Assembly (NCBI GenBank): GCA_015152465.1
Contig: SUTX01000012.1
Coordinates: 1 to 63,608 of the forward strand
Length of the DNA: 63,608 nucleotides
DNA from: Cyanobacteria bacterium SIG31
GTDB taxonomy: Bacteria > Cyanobacteriota > Vampirovibrionia > Gastranaerophilales > Gastranaerophilaceae
Reading direction: 5' to 3'
The position numbers and the translations under genes are program-made. Below are positions 35,152 to 44,086 of this stretch, piece by piece. The notes beneath the pieces are model-generated. The model was given only the letters and a program-made list of their open reading frames with translations, had not been told where the DNA came from and searched no databases. Within the stretch, counting starts at the first letter, position 1. Each line of letters starts with the position of its first letter.

Positions 35152-37512
35152 TTGGAAATTAAAGTAAATAGTATAAAGTTAAATAACATAAATTTTGGTA
35201 AAGTAGATTCAACAAAAATTGGTAAAAAAGTTGTAGAGAAAGCGGTTTCAAACCCTGTAGTAGCATCATCTATAGGTTTAGCGGGTGTTGCAATAGGCTC
35301 GTTTTTTAAAGATTTTAATAAAACCTCTGAAGCTGACAACTATTATCAATTTAAAATTGATGAAAAAACAGGCAAACCTTATCGACCAGATGTTTTTCAA
35401 ACGGCATCTGCAATGAATTTGTATCTAGGAAATGATGTATTAGTAACAGCTCCTACTGGAACAGGTAAAACGGCTATTGCTCAATATGTAATTACAAAAA
35501 ATTTAAAAGAGGGTGGAAGAACATTCTATACTACTCCTCTAAAAGCTCTTTCTAATGAAAAATATAGAGATTTTTGTAAAACTTATGGAGAGGAAAATGT
35601 TGGTCTTTTAACTGGTGATACGAAGATTAATACACAAGCACCAATTATAATAATGACAACAGAAGTTTATCGCAATATGGCTTCTTCAAAATTATTTAAT
35701 CCATCTTATAGTGATGACAAGGGCGGAATGAGTGGTTTAAAAACTGTAATTTTTGACGAACTGCAATACTTAGGCGATATTGATAGAGGCGGTATTTGGG
35801 AACAATCAATAATGTTTACTCCAAAAAATGTTCAGATACTTTCTTTGTCTGCGACAATAGGAAATAATAAGGATATTAATAGCTGGATTGCTTCGACAAA
35901 AGGCCGTGACGGTATTGCGGTAACTCCTAATAAAACATATACACCTAATAGGAATACAATAAATGAGACGGTTTTAATAAATGTTCCACCGGAAAACAGG
36001 CATGTTCCACTTACTTTTGAGATAGAAAAAGCTATTCCAGAAATCAAAGTGCCTAGAGGTGGTTCAAAGGCAGAAAAACAAAGAGCAAAAAAAGAGGGAG
36101 CAAGAATTTCTCAATCTGTTTACGCTCAACCGAAAGATGAAAGCTTTAAGAAATTGACTGCTAAATTAAATGAAGAAGGCAAATTGCCAGCTATATATTT
36201 TGTATTTAGTAAAAAATCATGTAAACATCTTTTAAGGTATCTTTCTGATGAAGGTGAAATTTTAACTAATGAAAAAGAGCGTTTTGAGATAGCAAGAATT
36301 ATAAAAGAACATTTAGATAACGGTGAATATTTAGGTGAAAGTTTAAATACTGATGCTTTAATGAAAGGTTATGCTATTCATAATGCGGGGCTATTACCTA
36401 CTCAAAAAGCTTTAATCGAAGAATTGTTCCAAAAGAAATTGGTAAAAGTTGTGCTTGCAACAGAAACACTTTCTGCTGGGATTAATATGCCAGCCAAAAC
36501 AACAGTTATAACTTCTCCAAGAAAACCTGCATCAACATCTGATGGTGGAATGGATAGAAAAAGAAATTTAACTCCGAATGAATTTCATCAGATGGCTGGG
36601 CGAGCAGGTAGAAGAGGGATAGATACACATGGATATTGTTTCCCAATGGCATGTAACCAAGAACAGAAAAAACTTTATGAGGAACTCATGGCATCGCCTG
36701 CAAATAAATTGGAAAGTAATTTAGAACTCGATTATGCGTTTATAACAAATTATTTGTCTGAATTTATTGACGAAAGTACTTTAAGAGGCATACTTTCTAA
36801 ATCTCTTTATGCTTTCAACTCTCAAACAGGAGTTAATAAAACTAAGTTAAAAGAAATGATGGATAAATTCTATATAAAACGAGATATCCTCTATAATAAT
36901 GGTTTTGTAAATGAAAACGGAACTACTACTAAAGGTGAGTTAATTAAACTTTTAAGTGGTTATGAGCAAATACCAATAATAAATATTATTGCAAATAAAA
37001 CTTTTGACGGTTTGAACCCTATTCAAATAGCAGGTATTGTTGGTGGATTAGCAAACATTGAATATAACACGAAGTCAGATTTGCCTCCAAAAGAGTCAAA
37101 TGTGAGAAATCAAGCGGATGAAGCTTATATTGACGCAACTTATGCTGTGCAAAAACAAGTTAGAAAATACCAAAAATCTTATTCCCAACTTTATCCTGAT
37201 AGGGAATTAGAACTGCCTACAAAAGTAATGGATCATTTGTATGCTTGGGCAGAATTAAATGCTGAAGACGATGATAGTAGAAAAAATTGGAAAGCTCTTT
37301 ATACAGGCGATTTAAAATATTCAATAAAAGATGAAGGTACTTTGTTTAAAGAAATAACTATGACCACAGACTTATTAAAGCAACTTGTTGATGTAGCCAA
37401 AGCTGGAGCAGAAATGTCCCGTTCTGCTGAAGATATTGAATATTATAATTCTTTAGAGTATAACTTGAAGCAAACACTTGCTCTTATTCAACGAGAACCT
37501 ATCGACGGGTAG
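35152..37512 (+). CDS. Ski2/Mtr4-like DEAD-box superfamily 2 helicase with N-terminal tag
   Basis: 786 residues from a TTG preceded by AAGGGG. The N-terminus EIKVNSIKLNNINFGKVDS carries the NFxx tag, followed by a hydrophobic stretch (VASSIGLAGVAIGSFF, about 41-56). Helicase motifs are I APTGTGKT, Ia TTPLKALSNEKY, II FDELQ (DELQ in place of the usual DEVH), III LSLSATIG, V TLSAGINMPA and VI QMAGRAGRRG, all in the Ski2-like order. A C-terminal helical region of about 250 residues follows. Relatives remodel RNA; the added N-terminal part is not found in the classic family. It is flanked by rel and an ABC permease on the minus strand. Confidence 0.85.
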   Translation: MEIKVNSIKLNNINFGKVDSTKIGKKVVEKAVSNPVVASSIGLAGVAIGSFFKDFNKTSEADNYYQFKIDEKTGKPYRPDVFQTASAMNLYLGNDVLVTAPTGTGKTAIAQYVITKNLKEGGRTFYTTPLKALSNEKYRDFCKTYGEENVGLLTGDTKINTQAPIIIMTTEVYRNMASSKLFNPSYSDDKGGMSGLKTVIFDELQYLGDIDRGGIWEQSIMFTPKNVQILSLSATIGNNKDINSWIASTKGRDGIAVTPNKTYTPNRNTINETVLINVPPENRHVPLTFEIEKAIPEIKVPRGGSKAEKQRAKKEGARISQSVYAQPKDESFKKLTAKLNEEGKLPAIYFVFSKKSCKHLLRYLSDEGEILTNEKERFEIARIIKEHLDNGEYLGESLNTDALMKGYAIHNAGLLPTQKALIEELFQKKLVKVVLATETLSAGINMPAKTTVITSPRKPASTSDGGMDRKRNLTPNEFHQMAGRAGRRGIDTHGYCFPMACNQEQKKLYEELMASPANKLESNLELDYAFITNYLSEFIDESTLRGILSKSLYAFNSQTGVNKTKLKEMMDKFYIKRDILYNNGFVNENGTTTKGELIKLLSGYEQIPIINIIANKTFDGLNPIQIAGIVGGLANIEYNTKSDLPPKESNVRNQADEAYIDATYAVQKQVRKYQKSYSQLYPDRELELPTKVMDHLYAWAELNAEDDDSRKNWKALYTGDLKYSIKDEGTLFKEITMTTDLLKQLVDVAKAGAEMSRSAEDIEYYNSLEYNLKQTLALIQREPIDG

Positions 37513-37513
37513 C

Positions 37514-38320
37514 TTATTCTTTAACAGCACCTTCTTGCGGGTTATTAATTAAGTATTTTTTGCCTATTAAAAATACTAAAATTACAGGAATAGAGCAGAT
37601 GCAAGAGCACGCCATTAATTCTCCCCATAAAGTTATTTCTCTAAATGAACTTTTGAATATTGTAAGTCCTACGGCGAGAGTTCTCATTGCATCTGTATTT
37701 GTAACGATTAATGGCCACATAAAGCTATTCCAAGTCATAACAAAAGTGAAAATACTAAGAGTTGCTAATGCTGGTACTGCACAAGGTAAAGCTATTTTTA
37801 AAAAGGTCTGAAGAGGATTGCAACCGTCAATAATTGAAGCTTCTTCCAATTCTTTCGAGAAGTTTAAGAAATATTGACGCATCATAAAGACACCAAAACC
37901 ACCAAATATTCCTGGAACAATTAGTGATTGATATGTATTAATCCAACCAAGTTTGCTCATTAAGTAAAATAATGGAACAATATTTACTTGTGGGGGAATC
38001 ATCATTGTTAAAATAATTATGAAAAATAAAATATCAGAGCCTTTGAATTTTAATCGAGCAAAGCCATAGCCTGCAAGAGCTGAGATTATTATTTGTCCTA
38101 TAGTTGTTAAAGATGCAACAATTAAACTATTTAGAAAATACTTGATGACAGGTATTGATTCAAAAACGTTTTTATATGAACAAAAAGATAGATTGAGATT
38201 TTTATAATCTGTGAAAATATTTTCATTGCCACTTAATGAAATTAAAAACATTACAAAAAACGGTAAAAGCATTGACAATGCTACTAATACTAAGAACAAA
38301 TACAGCAAAAACTTTTTCAT
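37514..38320 (-). CDS. ABC transporter permease, MalG-type (carbohydrate uptake)
   Basis: 268 residues with six membrane helices and the permease EAA loop (EEASIIDGCNPLQTFLKIALPCAVP), which contacts the ATPase. The N-terminus and FGGFGVFMMRQYF segment fit the CUT1 sugar family (MalG). Partner permease, binding protein and ATPase genes are not in this window, so it is an orphan or the partners lie elsewhere. It converges on the helicase with 1 bp between stop codons. The substrate cannot be named. Confidence 0.85.
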   Translation of the reverse strand: MKKFLLYLFLVLVALSMLLPFFVMFLISLSGNENIFTDYKNLNLSFCSYKNVFESIPVIKYFLNSLIVASLTTIGQIIISALAGYGFARLKFKGSDILFFIIILTMMIPPQVNIVPLFYLMSKLGWINTYQSLIVPGIFGGFGVFMMRQYFLNFSKELEEASIIDGCNPLQTFLKIALPCAVPALATLSIFTFVMTWNSFMWPLIVTNTDAMRTLAVGLTIFKSSFREITLWGELMACSCICSIPVILVFLIGKKYLINNPQEGAVKE

Positions 38321-38417
38321 AAATTAATTATAACAATAAAAAGCTTGATTTATAAATATGTTTAAAGTAATATTGTCATGCACTTGTCGAAAGGGCGTGA
38401 TAATTAAATAAGGTCAA

Positions 38418-38494
38418 CGGGATGTAGCGCAGCTTGGTAGCGCACTTCGCTTGGGACGAAGGGGTCGCACGTTCGAATCGTGTCATCCCGACCA
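38418..38494 (+). tRNA. tRNA-Pro(TGG)
   Basis: Full cloverleaf: acceptor CGGGATG pairs with CATCCCG, the D arm and T arm (GTTCGAATC) are normal, the anticodon loop CTTGGGA gives TGG, and CCA is encoded at the 3' end. Confidence 0.97.
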
Positions 38495-38499
38495 TTTAA

Positions 38500-38532
38500 A
38501 AAAGAACCTGCATTTGTTGGGTTCTTTTTTTT
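38500..38532 (+). terminator. Rho-independent terminator of tRNA-Pro
   Basis: AAAGAACC pairs with GGGTTCTTT (one G-T), loop of about ten bases, followed directly by eight Ts. Confidence 0.85.
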
Positions 38533-38540
38533 CGCCTTTC

Positions 38541-38667
38541 CTTTCTTTGTTTTACAACAAAAGAAAGTATTTGCGAAAAATGTAATATTAGGTTGTTATA
38601 TTTTTATTCATAAATATATTTGAGACTTTCTTTCTTTTTATTTGCGAGGTAAAAAGAAAGAAAGTCT
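38541..38667. repeat. Two T-rich/A-rich inverted repeats after tRNA-Pro
   Basis: At 38541-38567 CTTTCTTTGTT pairs with AACAAAAGAAAG around a short loop. At 38623-38667 an 18-bp perfect stem begins AGACTTTCTTTC and ends GAAAGAAAGTCT, with a TTTGCGAGG loop. A related hairpin with TTTGCG in its loop is at 62121-62171. Function unknown. Confidence 0.6.
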
Positions 38668-38772
38668 CCCAAAGAAAGAAAAAAGAAAGTGCATAAAAAA
38701 CAAAAAATATAACATTATGCAATAAAAAAACTACGTAATTTAGTAGTCTTTTTATTGTATAATAATTACACT

Positions 38773-40410
38773 ATGACAAATCTTCTTGCAAAAAAAGAAC
38801 AAAAAAAGAATTCGGTTAATACAACAACTTGTGCGAAAGCGCTAGTCGAAACCTTATCTGAGTTAGGTATTGACAGTATATTTGGTTATCCTGGTGCGTC
38901 GATATTAAGTGTTTACGATGAGCTTTCAAAAGTTAATAACATTAAACATTATCTTGTGCGTCATGAACAAGCGGCTGTGCATGCGGCAGAGGGTTATGCT
39001 CGTATTAGTGGCAAACCTGGTACTGTACTTGTCACTTCTGGTCCTGGGTTTACTAATACGATTACGGGGATTGCCAATGCTTATGCAGATTCAACACCTC
39101 TTGTTGTTCTTGCTGGTGATGTTCCTTTGAGTAATATAAAAGGAAAGGTGTTTCAAAAAGTAGACATTATTTCTTTAACAAAATCTTGTTCAAAGAAAAA
39201 TTATTTAGTGACATCAAAAGATGATATAAAACAAGTTATTAAAGAAGCGTACGAAGTTGCTAATTCTGGTGATAAAGGCCCTGTTGTAATCGCGCTTCCA
39301 AGAAATATTTTAGAGTCTAAATATTCTTCTAAAGTTACAAAAGATTTGCATAAGAAAAAAGCTCCTATAATTAGTGAAGCTGATATAGAAAAAGCGGTAA
39401 AGCTTATTCATAGTGCTCAAAAACCTTTAATTTTGTTAGGTGGAGGTTCGTTAGATGCAAATGATAATATTAAAAAATTTGTATCGACAACTGGTATTCC
39501 CGTTATTTCAACATTAATGGGTGTTGGCTCATTCCCATCACAAAGTGCATTGTATTTAGGTATGGCAGGAATAAATGGTGTATATTCAGCTAATACGGCC
39601 CTTAATAACTCAGATTTAATAATAGCTTTAGGTGTTAGTTTTTCTGACAGATCAACTTGTAAAAAAGAAGTTTTTGCTCCAAATGCTAAAATTATAAATG
39701 TAAATACTAAAAAAGGTTTGTGGGATTTTGAACTAGATATTACTGCTGATGTTGATGTGTTTTTACAAGAAATTTTGGACAAAATATCTGAATCTATTGA
39801 TTTTAAAGTGTGGAGAAAGCAAGTTTTATTGTATAAAGAAGAATGTAAAATTCAACATAAAAAAACAGATTCGATGCATCCATCTTTGGTTTTGGACACT
39901 ATTTATGAGAGAACAAAATGGCTTGAGCCGATTGTTGTAACCGATGTTGGTCAACACCAAATGTTGACAGCACAGTTTTTTAATTTTAATCAGCCTAAAA
40001 AATTTATAACTTCTGGTGGATTAGGAACAATGGGTTTTGGCTTACCGGCTTCAATTGGTGCACAGATTGCAAATCCTGAATCACTTGTCTTAAATATTAC
40101 AGGAGATGGTTCTTTTCAGATGAATTTACAAGAGCTTGCAACTTGTAGGGAGCATAATATTCCAATAAAAATAATTATTATGAATAATGGTTATCTTGGA
40201 ATGGTAAGAGAAGCTCAGGAAAAGATTTATAAAAACTGCTATCAAGTTGAAATGAACAATCCAGATTTTACAAAGATAGCAGAGGCTTATGATTTGTTTG
40301 CTATTAGAGTGCAAAAAATGGAAGAATTAATACCTGCGATAAAAAAAATGATTTCATATCAAGGGACTGTAATTATTGATATTGCTATAGATTCCACAGA
40401 AGAAATATAA
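38773..40410 (+). CDS. ilvB: Acetolactate synthase catalytic subunit (thiamine diphosphate enzyme)
   Basis: 545 residues from the ATG at 38773. GYPGASILSVYDEL, the catalytic glutamate in VRHEQAAVHAAEGYAR (E65), the SGPGFTN loop, and the ThDP/Mg motif GDGSFQMNLQELATCREHNIP with NNGYLGMVREAQ match IlvB/AHAS. It condenses pyruvate for branched-chain amino-acid synthesis; no IlvH regulatory subunit or other ilv gene is adjacent. A TATAAT at 38758-38763 is only nine bases before the ATG, and no ribosome site is seen, so the mRNA could be leaderless. Relatives with other specificities cannot be excluded. Confidence 0.85.
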   Translation: MTNLLAKKEQKKNSVNTTTCAKALVETLSELGIDSIFGYPGASILSVYDELSKVNNIKHYLVRHEQAAVHAAEGYARISGKPGTVLVTSGPGFTNTITGIANAYADSTPLVVLAGDVPLSNIKGKVFQKVDIISLTKSCSKKNYLVTSKDDIKQVIKEAYEVANSGDKGPVVIALPRNILESKYSSKVTKDLHKKKAPIISEADIEKAVKLIHSAQKPLILLGGGSLDANDNIKKFVSTTGIPVISTLMGVGSFPSQSALYLGMAGINGVYSANTALNNSDLIIALGVSFSDRSTCKKEVFAPNAKIINVNTKKGLWDFELDITADVDVFLQEILDKISESIDFKVWRKQVLLYKEECKIQHKKTDSMHPSLVLDTIYERTKWLEPIVVTDVGQHQMLTAQFFNFNQPKKFITSGGLGTMGFGLPASIGAQIANPESLVLNITGDGSFQMNLQELATCREHNIPIKIIIMNNGYLGMVREAQEKIYKNCYQVEMNNPDFTKIAEAYDLFAIRVQKMEELIPAIKKMISYQGTVIIDIAIDSTEEI

Positions 40411-40487
40411 ATTCTTCTTTACAATTCTTAATAATTAAAAACTTTTTTAGCAATTTTTATTTTTCTCATTACTTTATATATATACAG

Positions 40488-40508
40488 GATATCAAATATC
40501 GTTATACT
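40488..40508 (+). promoter_or_regulatory. Probable operator and -10 of the RHH gene
   Basis: GATATcaaATATC (40488-40500) is a perfect dyad with a 3-bp spacer, directly before a TATACT -10-like hexamer (40503-40508). Placement suggests binding of a repressor, perhaps the RHH protein itself. Inferred from sequence only. Confidence 0.4.
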
Positions 40509-40527
40509 TATTGTAAAGGAGAAATAC

Positions 40528-40716
40528 ATGGCAAGAGTATTAATTTCCATGCCGGAAGACTTTTTAAACAGAATTGACCAAGTTGCTGAGGGCGAAAATC
40601 GTACTCGCTCAGAGTTAATCAGAGAAGCATTGCGTAGCTATATGTATAAAAGCAGAGTAAAATCTTCTACAATCGCTACTAAAAATGCTGCAATTTTAGA
40701 GGCATTATTAGATTAA
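40528..40716 (+). CDS. Ribbon-helix-helix (CopG-type) DNA-binding protein
   Basis: 62 residues with AAAGGAG well placed before the ATG. The N-terminal strand MARVLISMPEDFLNRI and helix TRSELIREALRSYMYKSR form the RHH fold that dimerises and inserts a beta ribbon in the major groove. It could be a local regulator or the antitoxin of a toxin-antitoxin pair; no toxin gene adjoins it. A dyad operator and a terminator flank it, so it is monocistronic. Confidence 0.88.
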   Translation: MARVLISMPEDFLNRIDQVAEGENRTRSELIREALRSYMYKSRVKSSTIATKNAAILEALLD

Positions 40717-40800
40717 AAAGCTTCAGTATTTAAAGATTTTGTATAGGTACAATTTTGATGAATTGTATTTATAATAAGCGGAAAAAGGAAAAAGGAAAAA

Positions 40801-40830
40801 TTACGGCTCCATTAAGGAGCCGTTTTTTAG
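40801..40830. terminator. Bidirectional terminator
   Basis: ACGGCTCC pairs with GGAGCCGT around ATTAA, with T-rich sequence on the plus strand and an A-rich stretch before it. It would end the RHH gene on plus and the M48-like gene on minus. Confidence 0.85.
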
Positions 40831-40835
40831 TTTTA

Positions 40836-41654
40836 TTATTCTGTGAAAGATTTTATTAAAGCGTAAGATGTATCCCAGCCACTTGTACCTGTTGCTTTAT
40901 ATTGAGCGATATCTTTAGCTCTTTTTGTTTTATTTTTAGCTTGTTCTTTATTAAATTTAGCTAATTTTTTTGCATTAGCATTTCTTTCAACAACGATTGG
41001 ATTTGCGTATGCTAAGAAATTTCTATATTCTTGGCAGCCATATCCAGCTTTAATTTTTTCAGGATAATTATATGTTAAGTAATCAAAAGTGTTCATTGCA
41101 CGTTCTGAATTTGCAGGGATACCTCTTAATATTTCTACGGAACTACCTGGCATTTTAGTAACTAAAACAACCATTGCAAGGGGGTTGTAACCTGCATTTA
41201 TCATAAGGTCTACACCTGTAATGTCAGCAGCTTTGTTATCATTAAGTGAAGTTTTGTTTGCCAAATATTCGCTATTAGCTGCTGTAGAGATTATATTTTC
41301 AGAGCTTAATTTGCTTAAAACAGCGGTTTTTGCCATGCTTCTAATTTTGTTTCTTGATGTTTGTCCATTAACAATATGGCCCAATTCATTAGCAATAACA
41401 GCTGCAACTTCATTGTCATTTCCTGCATATGTAAGGTCGCTATTACATACATAAATGATATTATTTTCTGTAGTATTAGAATTATCAGCAACATTTTCTA
41501 CGATTTTAAATGTTGTATTTGTTGGTAATCCATTCTTTTCGAGTAATACTTTGCCTATCACAGGAACTCTGTCTTTTGCACTATAATCAGCGGCATATGC
41601 TGATATTGTTGAGGCCATTCCTAATAAAACAAAAAAGGTCAATAATTTTTTCAT
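40836..41654 (-). CDS. M48-like secreted protein with lost catalytic motif
   Basis: 272 residues with a signal peptide (MKKLLTFFVLLGMASTISAY). The EVAAVIANELGHIVNGQTS segment aligns with the M48 HExxH motif, but the first histidine is Asn (N89-E-L-G-H93). The usual ExxAD third-ligand block is N-K-A-A-D at 140-144. Two of three zinc ligands are thus replaced and the protein is probably not a peptidase. The periplasmic location is inferred. It stands alone, with AAAGGAG upstream, between a terminator and tRNA-Leu. A binding or chaperone role is possible. Confidence 0.75.
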   Translation of the reverse strand: MKKLLTFFVLLGMASTISAYAADYSAKDRVPVIGKVLLEKNGLPTNTTFKIVENVADNSNTTENNIIYVCNSDLTYAGNDNEVAAVIANELGHIVNGQTSRNKIRSMAKTAVLSKLSSENIISTAANSEYLANKTSLNDNKAADITGVDLMINAGYNPLAMVVLVTKMPGSSVEILRGIPANSERAMNTFDYLTYNYPEKIKAGYGCQEYRNFLAYANPIVVERNANAKKLAKFNKEQAKNKTKRAKDIAQYKATGTSGWDTSYALIKSFTE

Positions 41655-41712
41655 AGTTCGCTCCTTTTAACTAAATAAAAAAATAAACACCCTTGGGGTG
41701 TCTATTTAAATT

Positions 41713-41796
41713 TGCCGATGGCCGGGGTCGAACCGGCACGTAGTTGCCTACACCAGATTTTGAGTCTGGCACGTCTACCAATTCCATCACATCGGC
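41713..41796 (-). tRNA. tRNA-Leu(CAA)
   Basis: On the minus strand the acceptor GCCGATG pairs with CATCGGC, the anticodon loop CTCAAAA gives CAA, and a long variable arm (TGTAGGCAACTACGTG) marks a class II tRNA. CCA is not encoded. No intron is present. Confidence 0.97.
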
Positions 41797-41932
41797 ATAT
41801 TGAGTTGTCAATAAAACAATTTAATCAGAAAAATAATAAAATTTCAATTATTATTTTTACTTTTTACAAAATATCCTTAAATTAATTATAAAGACCAATT
41901 ATATTAGCACATAACAAGCAAATAATAACAGT

Positions 41933-42712
41933 ATGAAAAAATTTTTGGCGTTAGTTTTAATATTATTTTTTTCTGCTCCGTGTTTTTCTGCTTCAATTTT
42001 TCAAGGTGGGGTAAGTGAAGAAGGAACGGGAACTTCTAGCAGAATTATTGATAGGAATACAGGAGTTGGTGTAGGTGGTGCAAATGTAACTTTACCAAAA
42101 CAACGATATTCGACAAAAACAGATGCTAATGGTTATTTTGAACTGAACACTCACATTGATGGTACAACAATTATGTCTGTGCAAAAAGAAGATTATAAAC
42201 CTTTTTCATTAACTGTAAATGATCAGATTCTATCTGCTCCTATTGTGATTGGGATTGAAAAATCAAATGCAAATGAACTTGTTTTAGATTCAAATATGTA
42301 TCATCTAGGAGATAATAATTTTTCCGAACTTTCTGCTAATGCAAGTGAATTTAGGTTGCAAAGTATTGGGCCTTTTTATACAAAACGATTTACTCTAAAA
42401 AATTTGAAAACAAATAAGCCAATATTTTTGGTAATAGGTTCAATTATTGGCATTGATACTGCTTTGGCTCGTTCAATTGGGCAAAATAAGATTACAACAG
42501 CATTTGCGTCTCCTCCGGAAGTTTATTTTAATGGAAATAGAATTTCTGAAATCCAAATCAATGGTGATTCTCAAAAAATAAAAATTCCTCCTGTTTTGGT
42601 TAGAAAAAATCAGATAAATGAAGTTACAATAAAAACAGGTAGAAATTTGATGCAAACTGCGTATATAGATTATGATGATATTGAATTTATGAATCTTTTT
42701 CTTGAAAATTAA
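41933..42712 (+). CDS. Secreted protein with carboxypeptidase-regulatory-like domain
   Basis: 259 residues with a signal peptide (MKKFLALVLILFFSAPCFSAS). Residues 35-100 (RIIDRNTGVGVGGANVTLP ... TDANGYFELNTHID) match the beta-sandwich repeat found in carboxypeptidase-regulatory-like and TonB-linked proteins. The remaining part is beta rich (VYFNGNRISEIQINGDSQKI) and unrecognised. It probably sits in the periplasm or on the surface. There is a 73-bp gap to the SEC-C gene. Confidence 0.6.
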   Translation: MKKFLALVLILFFSAPCFSASIFQGGVSEEGTGTSSRIIDRNTGVGVGGANVTLPKQRYSTKTDANGYFELNTHIDGTTIMSVQKEDYKPFSLTVNDQILSAPIVIGIEKSNANELVLDSNMYHLGDNNFSELSANASEFRLQSIGPFYTKRFTLKNLKTNKPIFLVIGSIIGIDTALARSIGQNKITTAFASPPEVYFNGNRISEIQINGDSQKIKIPPVLVRKNQINEVTIKTGRNLMQTAYIDYDDIEFMNLFLEN

Positions 42713-42784
42713 TGATTCCCCCTGCTGTATGATTGCTAAAAGTACACAAATTTAGTATTCTAGTTATACAGAGAGAGGGATATT

Positions 42785-44029
42785 ATGACAGTAATAGAAA
42801 AAATTAATGAAATTAATCAAGTAATTAAAGAGGTTTTTGAATTCACTCAAACAAATGAAATCATCAGAGCTGATTTTAATGAGTATTTGCTTACAATAGG
42901 TGCAACAAATATATCTTTAAATCAAATGGAAAAAATCTTTTTACCATATATTTTTGAACGAAGAATTAATGATAAATCGATTCTTGAAATGTTTGAAGAA
43001 AAAACAAAGAATAAAGAACTTGCCAATAGTTTATTAAAAGCTCAAAACTCTGTTTTTGAGATTAAAAGACTATTAAAAAATGGATTTGAACTTTTTAATT
43101 TGGTTAATGAAAAAACTTATACTGTTTTGTCTCTTACTAAAATGACAAATTTTAGAGGGGTGTATTCGGGGCAATTTATTGTTGCAAGGATTTTTGAATT
43201 TCAAGGAGAAAGCTATATTATTGAGATTTCAAGCATTTTATCCCATTCCCAAAGGGATGATGCAATGAGATATGCGGTTATGAAATTAGTTCAAGACTCA
43301 AAATTACTTTACCAAGATAATGAAGAAAAAGAGAATGAAATAAAAGCAACCATTGCAGAGATGTATGATAAATTTATAAAAACATTTGATAAAGACATAA
43401 TTCTGACAACCAATAGATATGCAGATGAAATTATTGGAGCGTTTAATGAAGATGAAGAAGTCGATTTGTCTGATAAATCATCTGAGCATATCGAACACAA
43501 ATTTTTTCATGTGAAAGAACTTGATAATAATTATTCAAATTTTTTAGAAAACTCTCTTGGTGGTTTTGCATCACACTCGCAAGAATATGACGTTGCTGTA
43601 ATTTTTGATAAAGAGAAAGGGTTGTATGCTATTCCTTTCTATGAAACATTCAATAAAATTTTTGAAGGGGTGAATGTTGAGGGCAAAGAGGAATGTCTGA
43701 AGTACTTTTTAACAAATGATACTATTCCAGATTCAATTTTGGAGAGAGTTTCCGTAGGACATAAAAATTTTATGCAAGTTATTAATAAGGAGCTTAATAA
43801 AGAATATTCTTTTAAAGAACTTATTCAAGAATATAAATCAGAGTATTTAAAAGAAAAAATATATTCTCCAGCAACTGTTTTATATTGTTCAAAAGTTTTT
43901 TCTAGCGTTTTTGATGATATATCGGCACCGAAGCCTGAACCAATTGCAATAACAAGTGATAAAGTTGGACGTAACGAACCTTGTCCTTGCGGAAGCGGGA
44001 AAAAATATAAAAATTGTTGTGGCAAATAA
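42785..44029 (+). CDS. SEC-C motif protein of unknown function
   Basis: 414 residues, mostly helical and acidic, without a signal peptide. The last 20 residues ([21 protein letters not shown], 21 with the final K) are a SEC-C zinc-binding motif with CxC and CC pairs, as at the tail of SecA and many unrelated cytosolic proteins. It may tether the protein to ribosomes or SecB. AGAGAGGG precedes the ATG. The main body is not recognised. Confidence 0.65.
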   Translation: MTVIEKINEINQVIKEVFEFTQTNEIIRADFNEYLLTIGATNISLNQMEKIFLPYIFERRINDKSILEMFEEKTKNKELANSLLKAQNSVFEIKRLLKNGFELFNLVNEKTYTVLSLTKMTNFRGVYSGQFIVARIFEFQGESYIIEISSILSHSQRDDAMRYAVMKLVQDSKLLYQDNEEKENEIKATIAEMYDKFIKTFDKDIILTTNRYADEIIGAFNEDEEVDLSDKSSEHIEHKFFHVKELDNNYSNFLENSLGGFASHSQEYDVAVIFDKEKGLYAIPFYETFNKIFEGVNVEGKEECLKYFLTNDTIPDSILERVSVGHKNFMQVINKELNKEYSFKELIQEYKSEYLKEKIYSPATVLYCSKVFSSVFDDISAPKPEPIAITSDKVGRNEPCPCGSGKKYKNCCGK

Positions 44030-44041
44030 ATTTTCTAATAA

Positions 44042-44075
44042 AAAGAGGGCGGTGAGATTTCTCACCGCCCTCTTT
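44042..44075. terminator. Bidirectional terminator between convergent genes
   Basis: A 15-bp perfect stem AAAGAGGGCGGTGAG closes around ATTT; T-rich ends on both strands. Confidence 0.95.
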
Positions 44076-44086
44076 GATAATGTTTT

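Noticed and set aside
40528..40716. Antitoxin of a toxin-antitoxin pair
   Set aside because: No adjoining toxin gene; both sides are a terminator and a long gap, so a plain regulator is as likely.
41713..41796. tRNA-Leu with a cyanobacterial group I intron
   Set aside because: The anticodon is CAA, the loop is uninterrupted and the gene is 84 nt.
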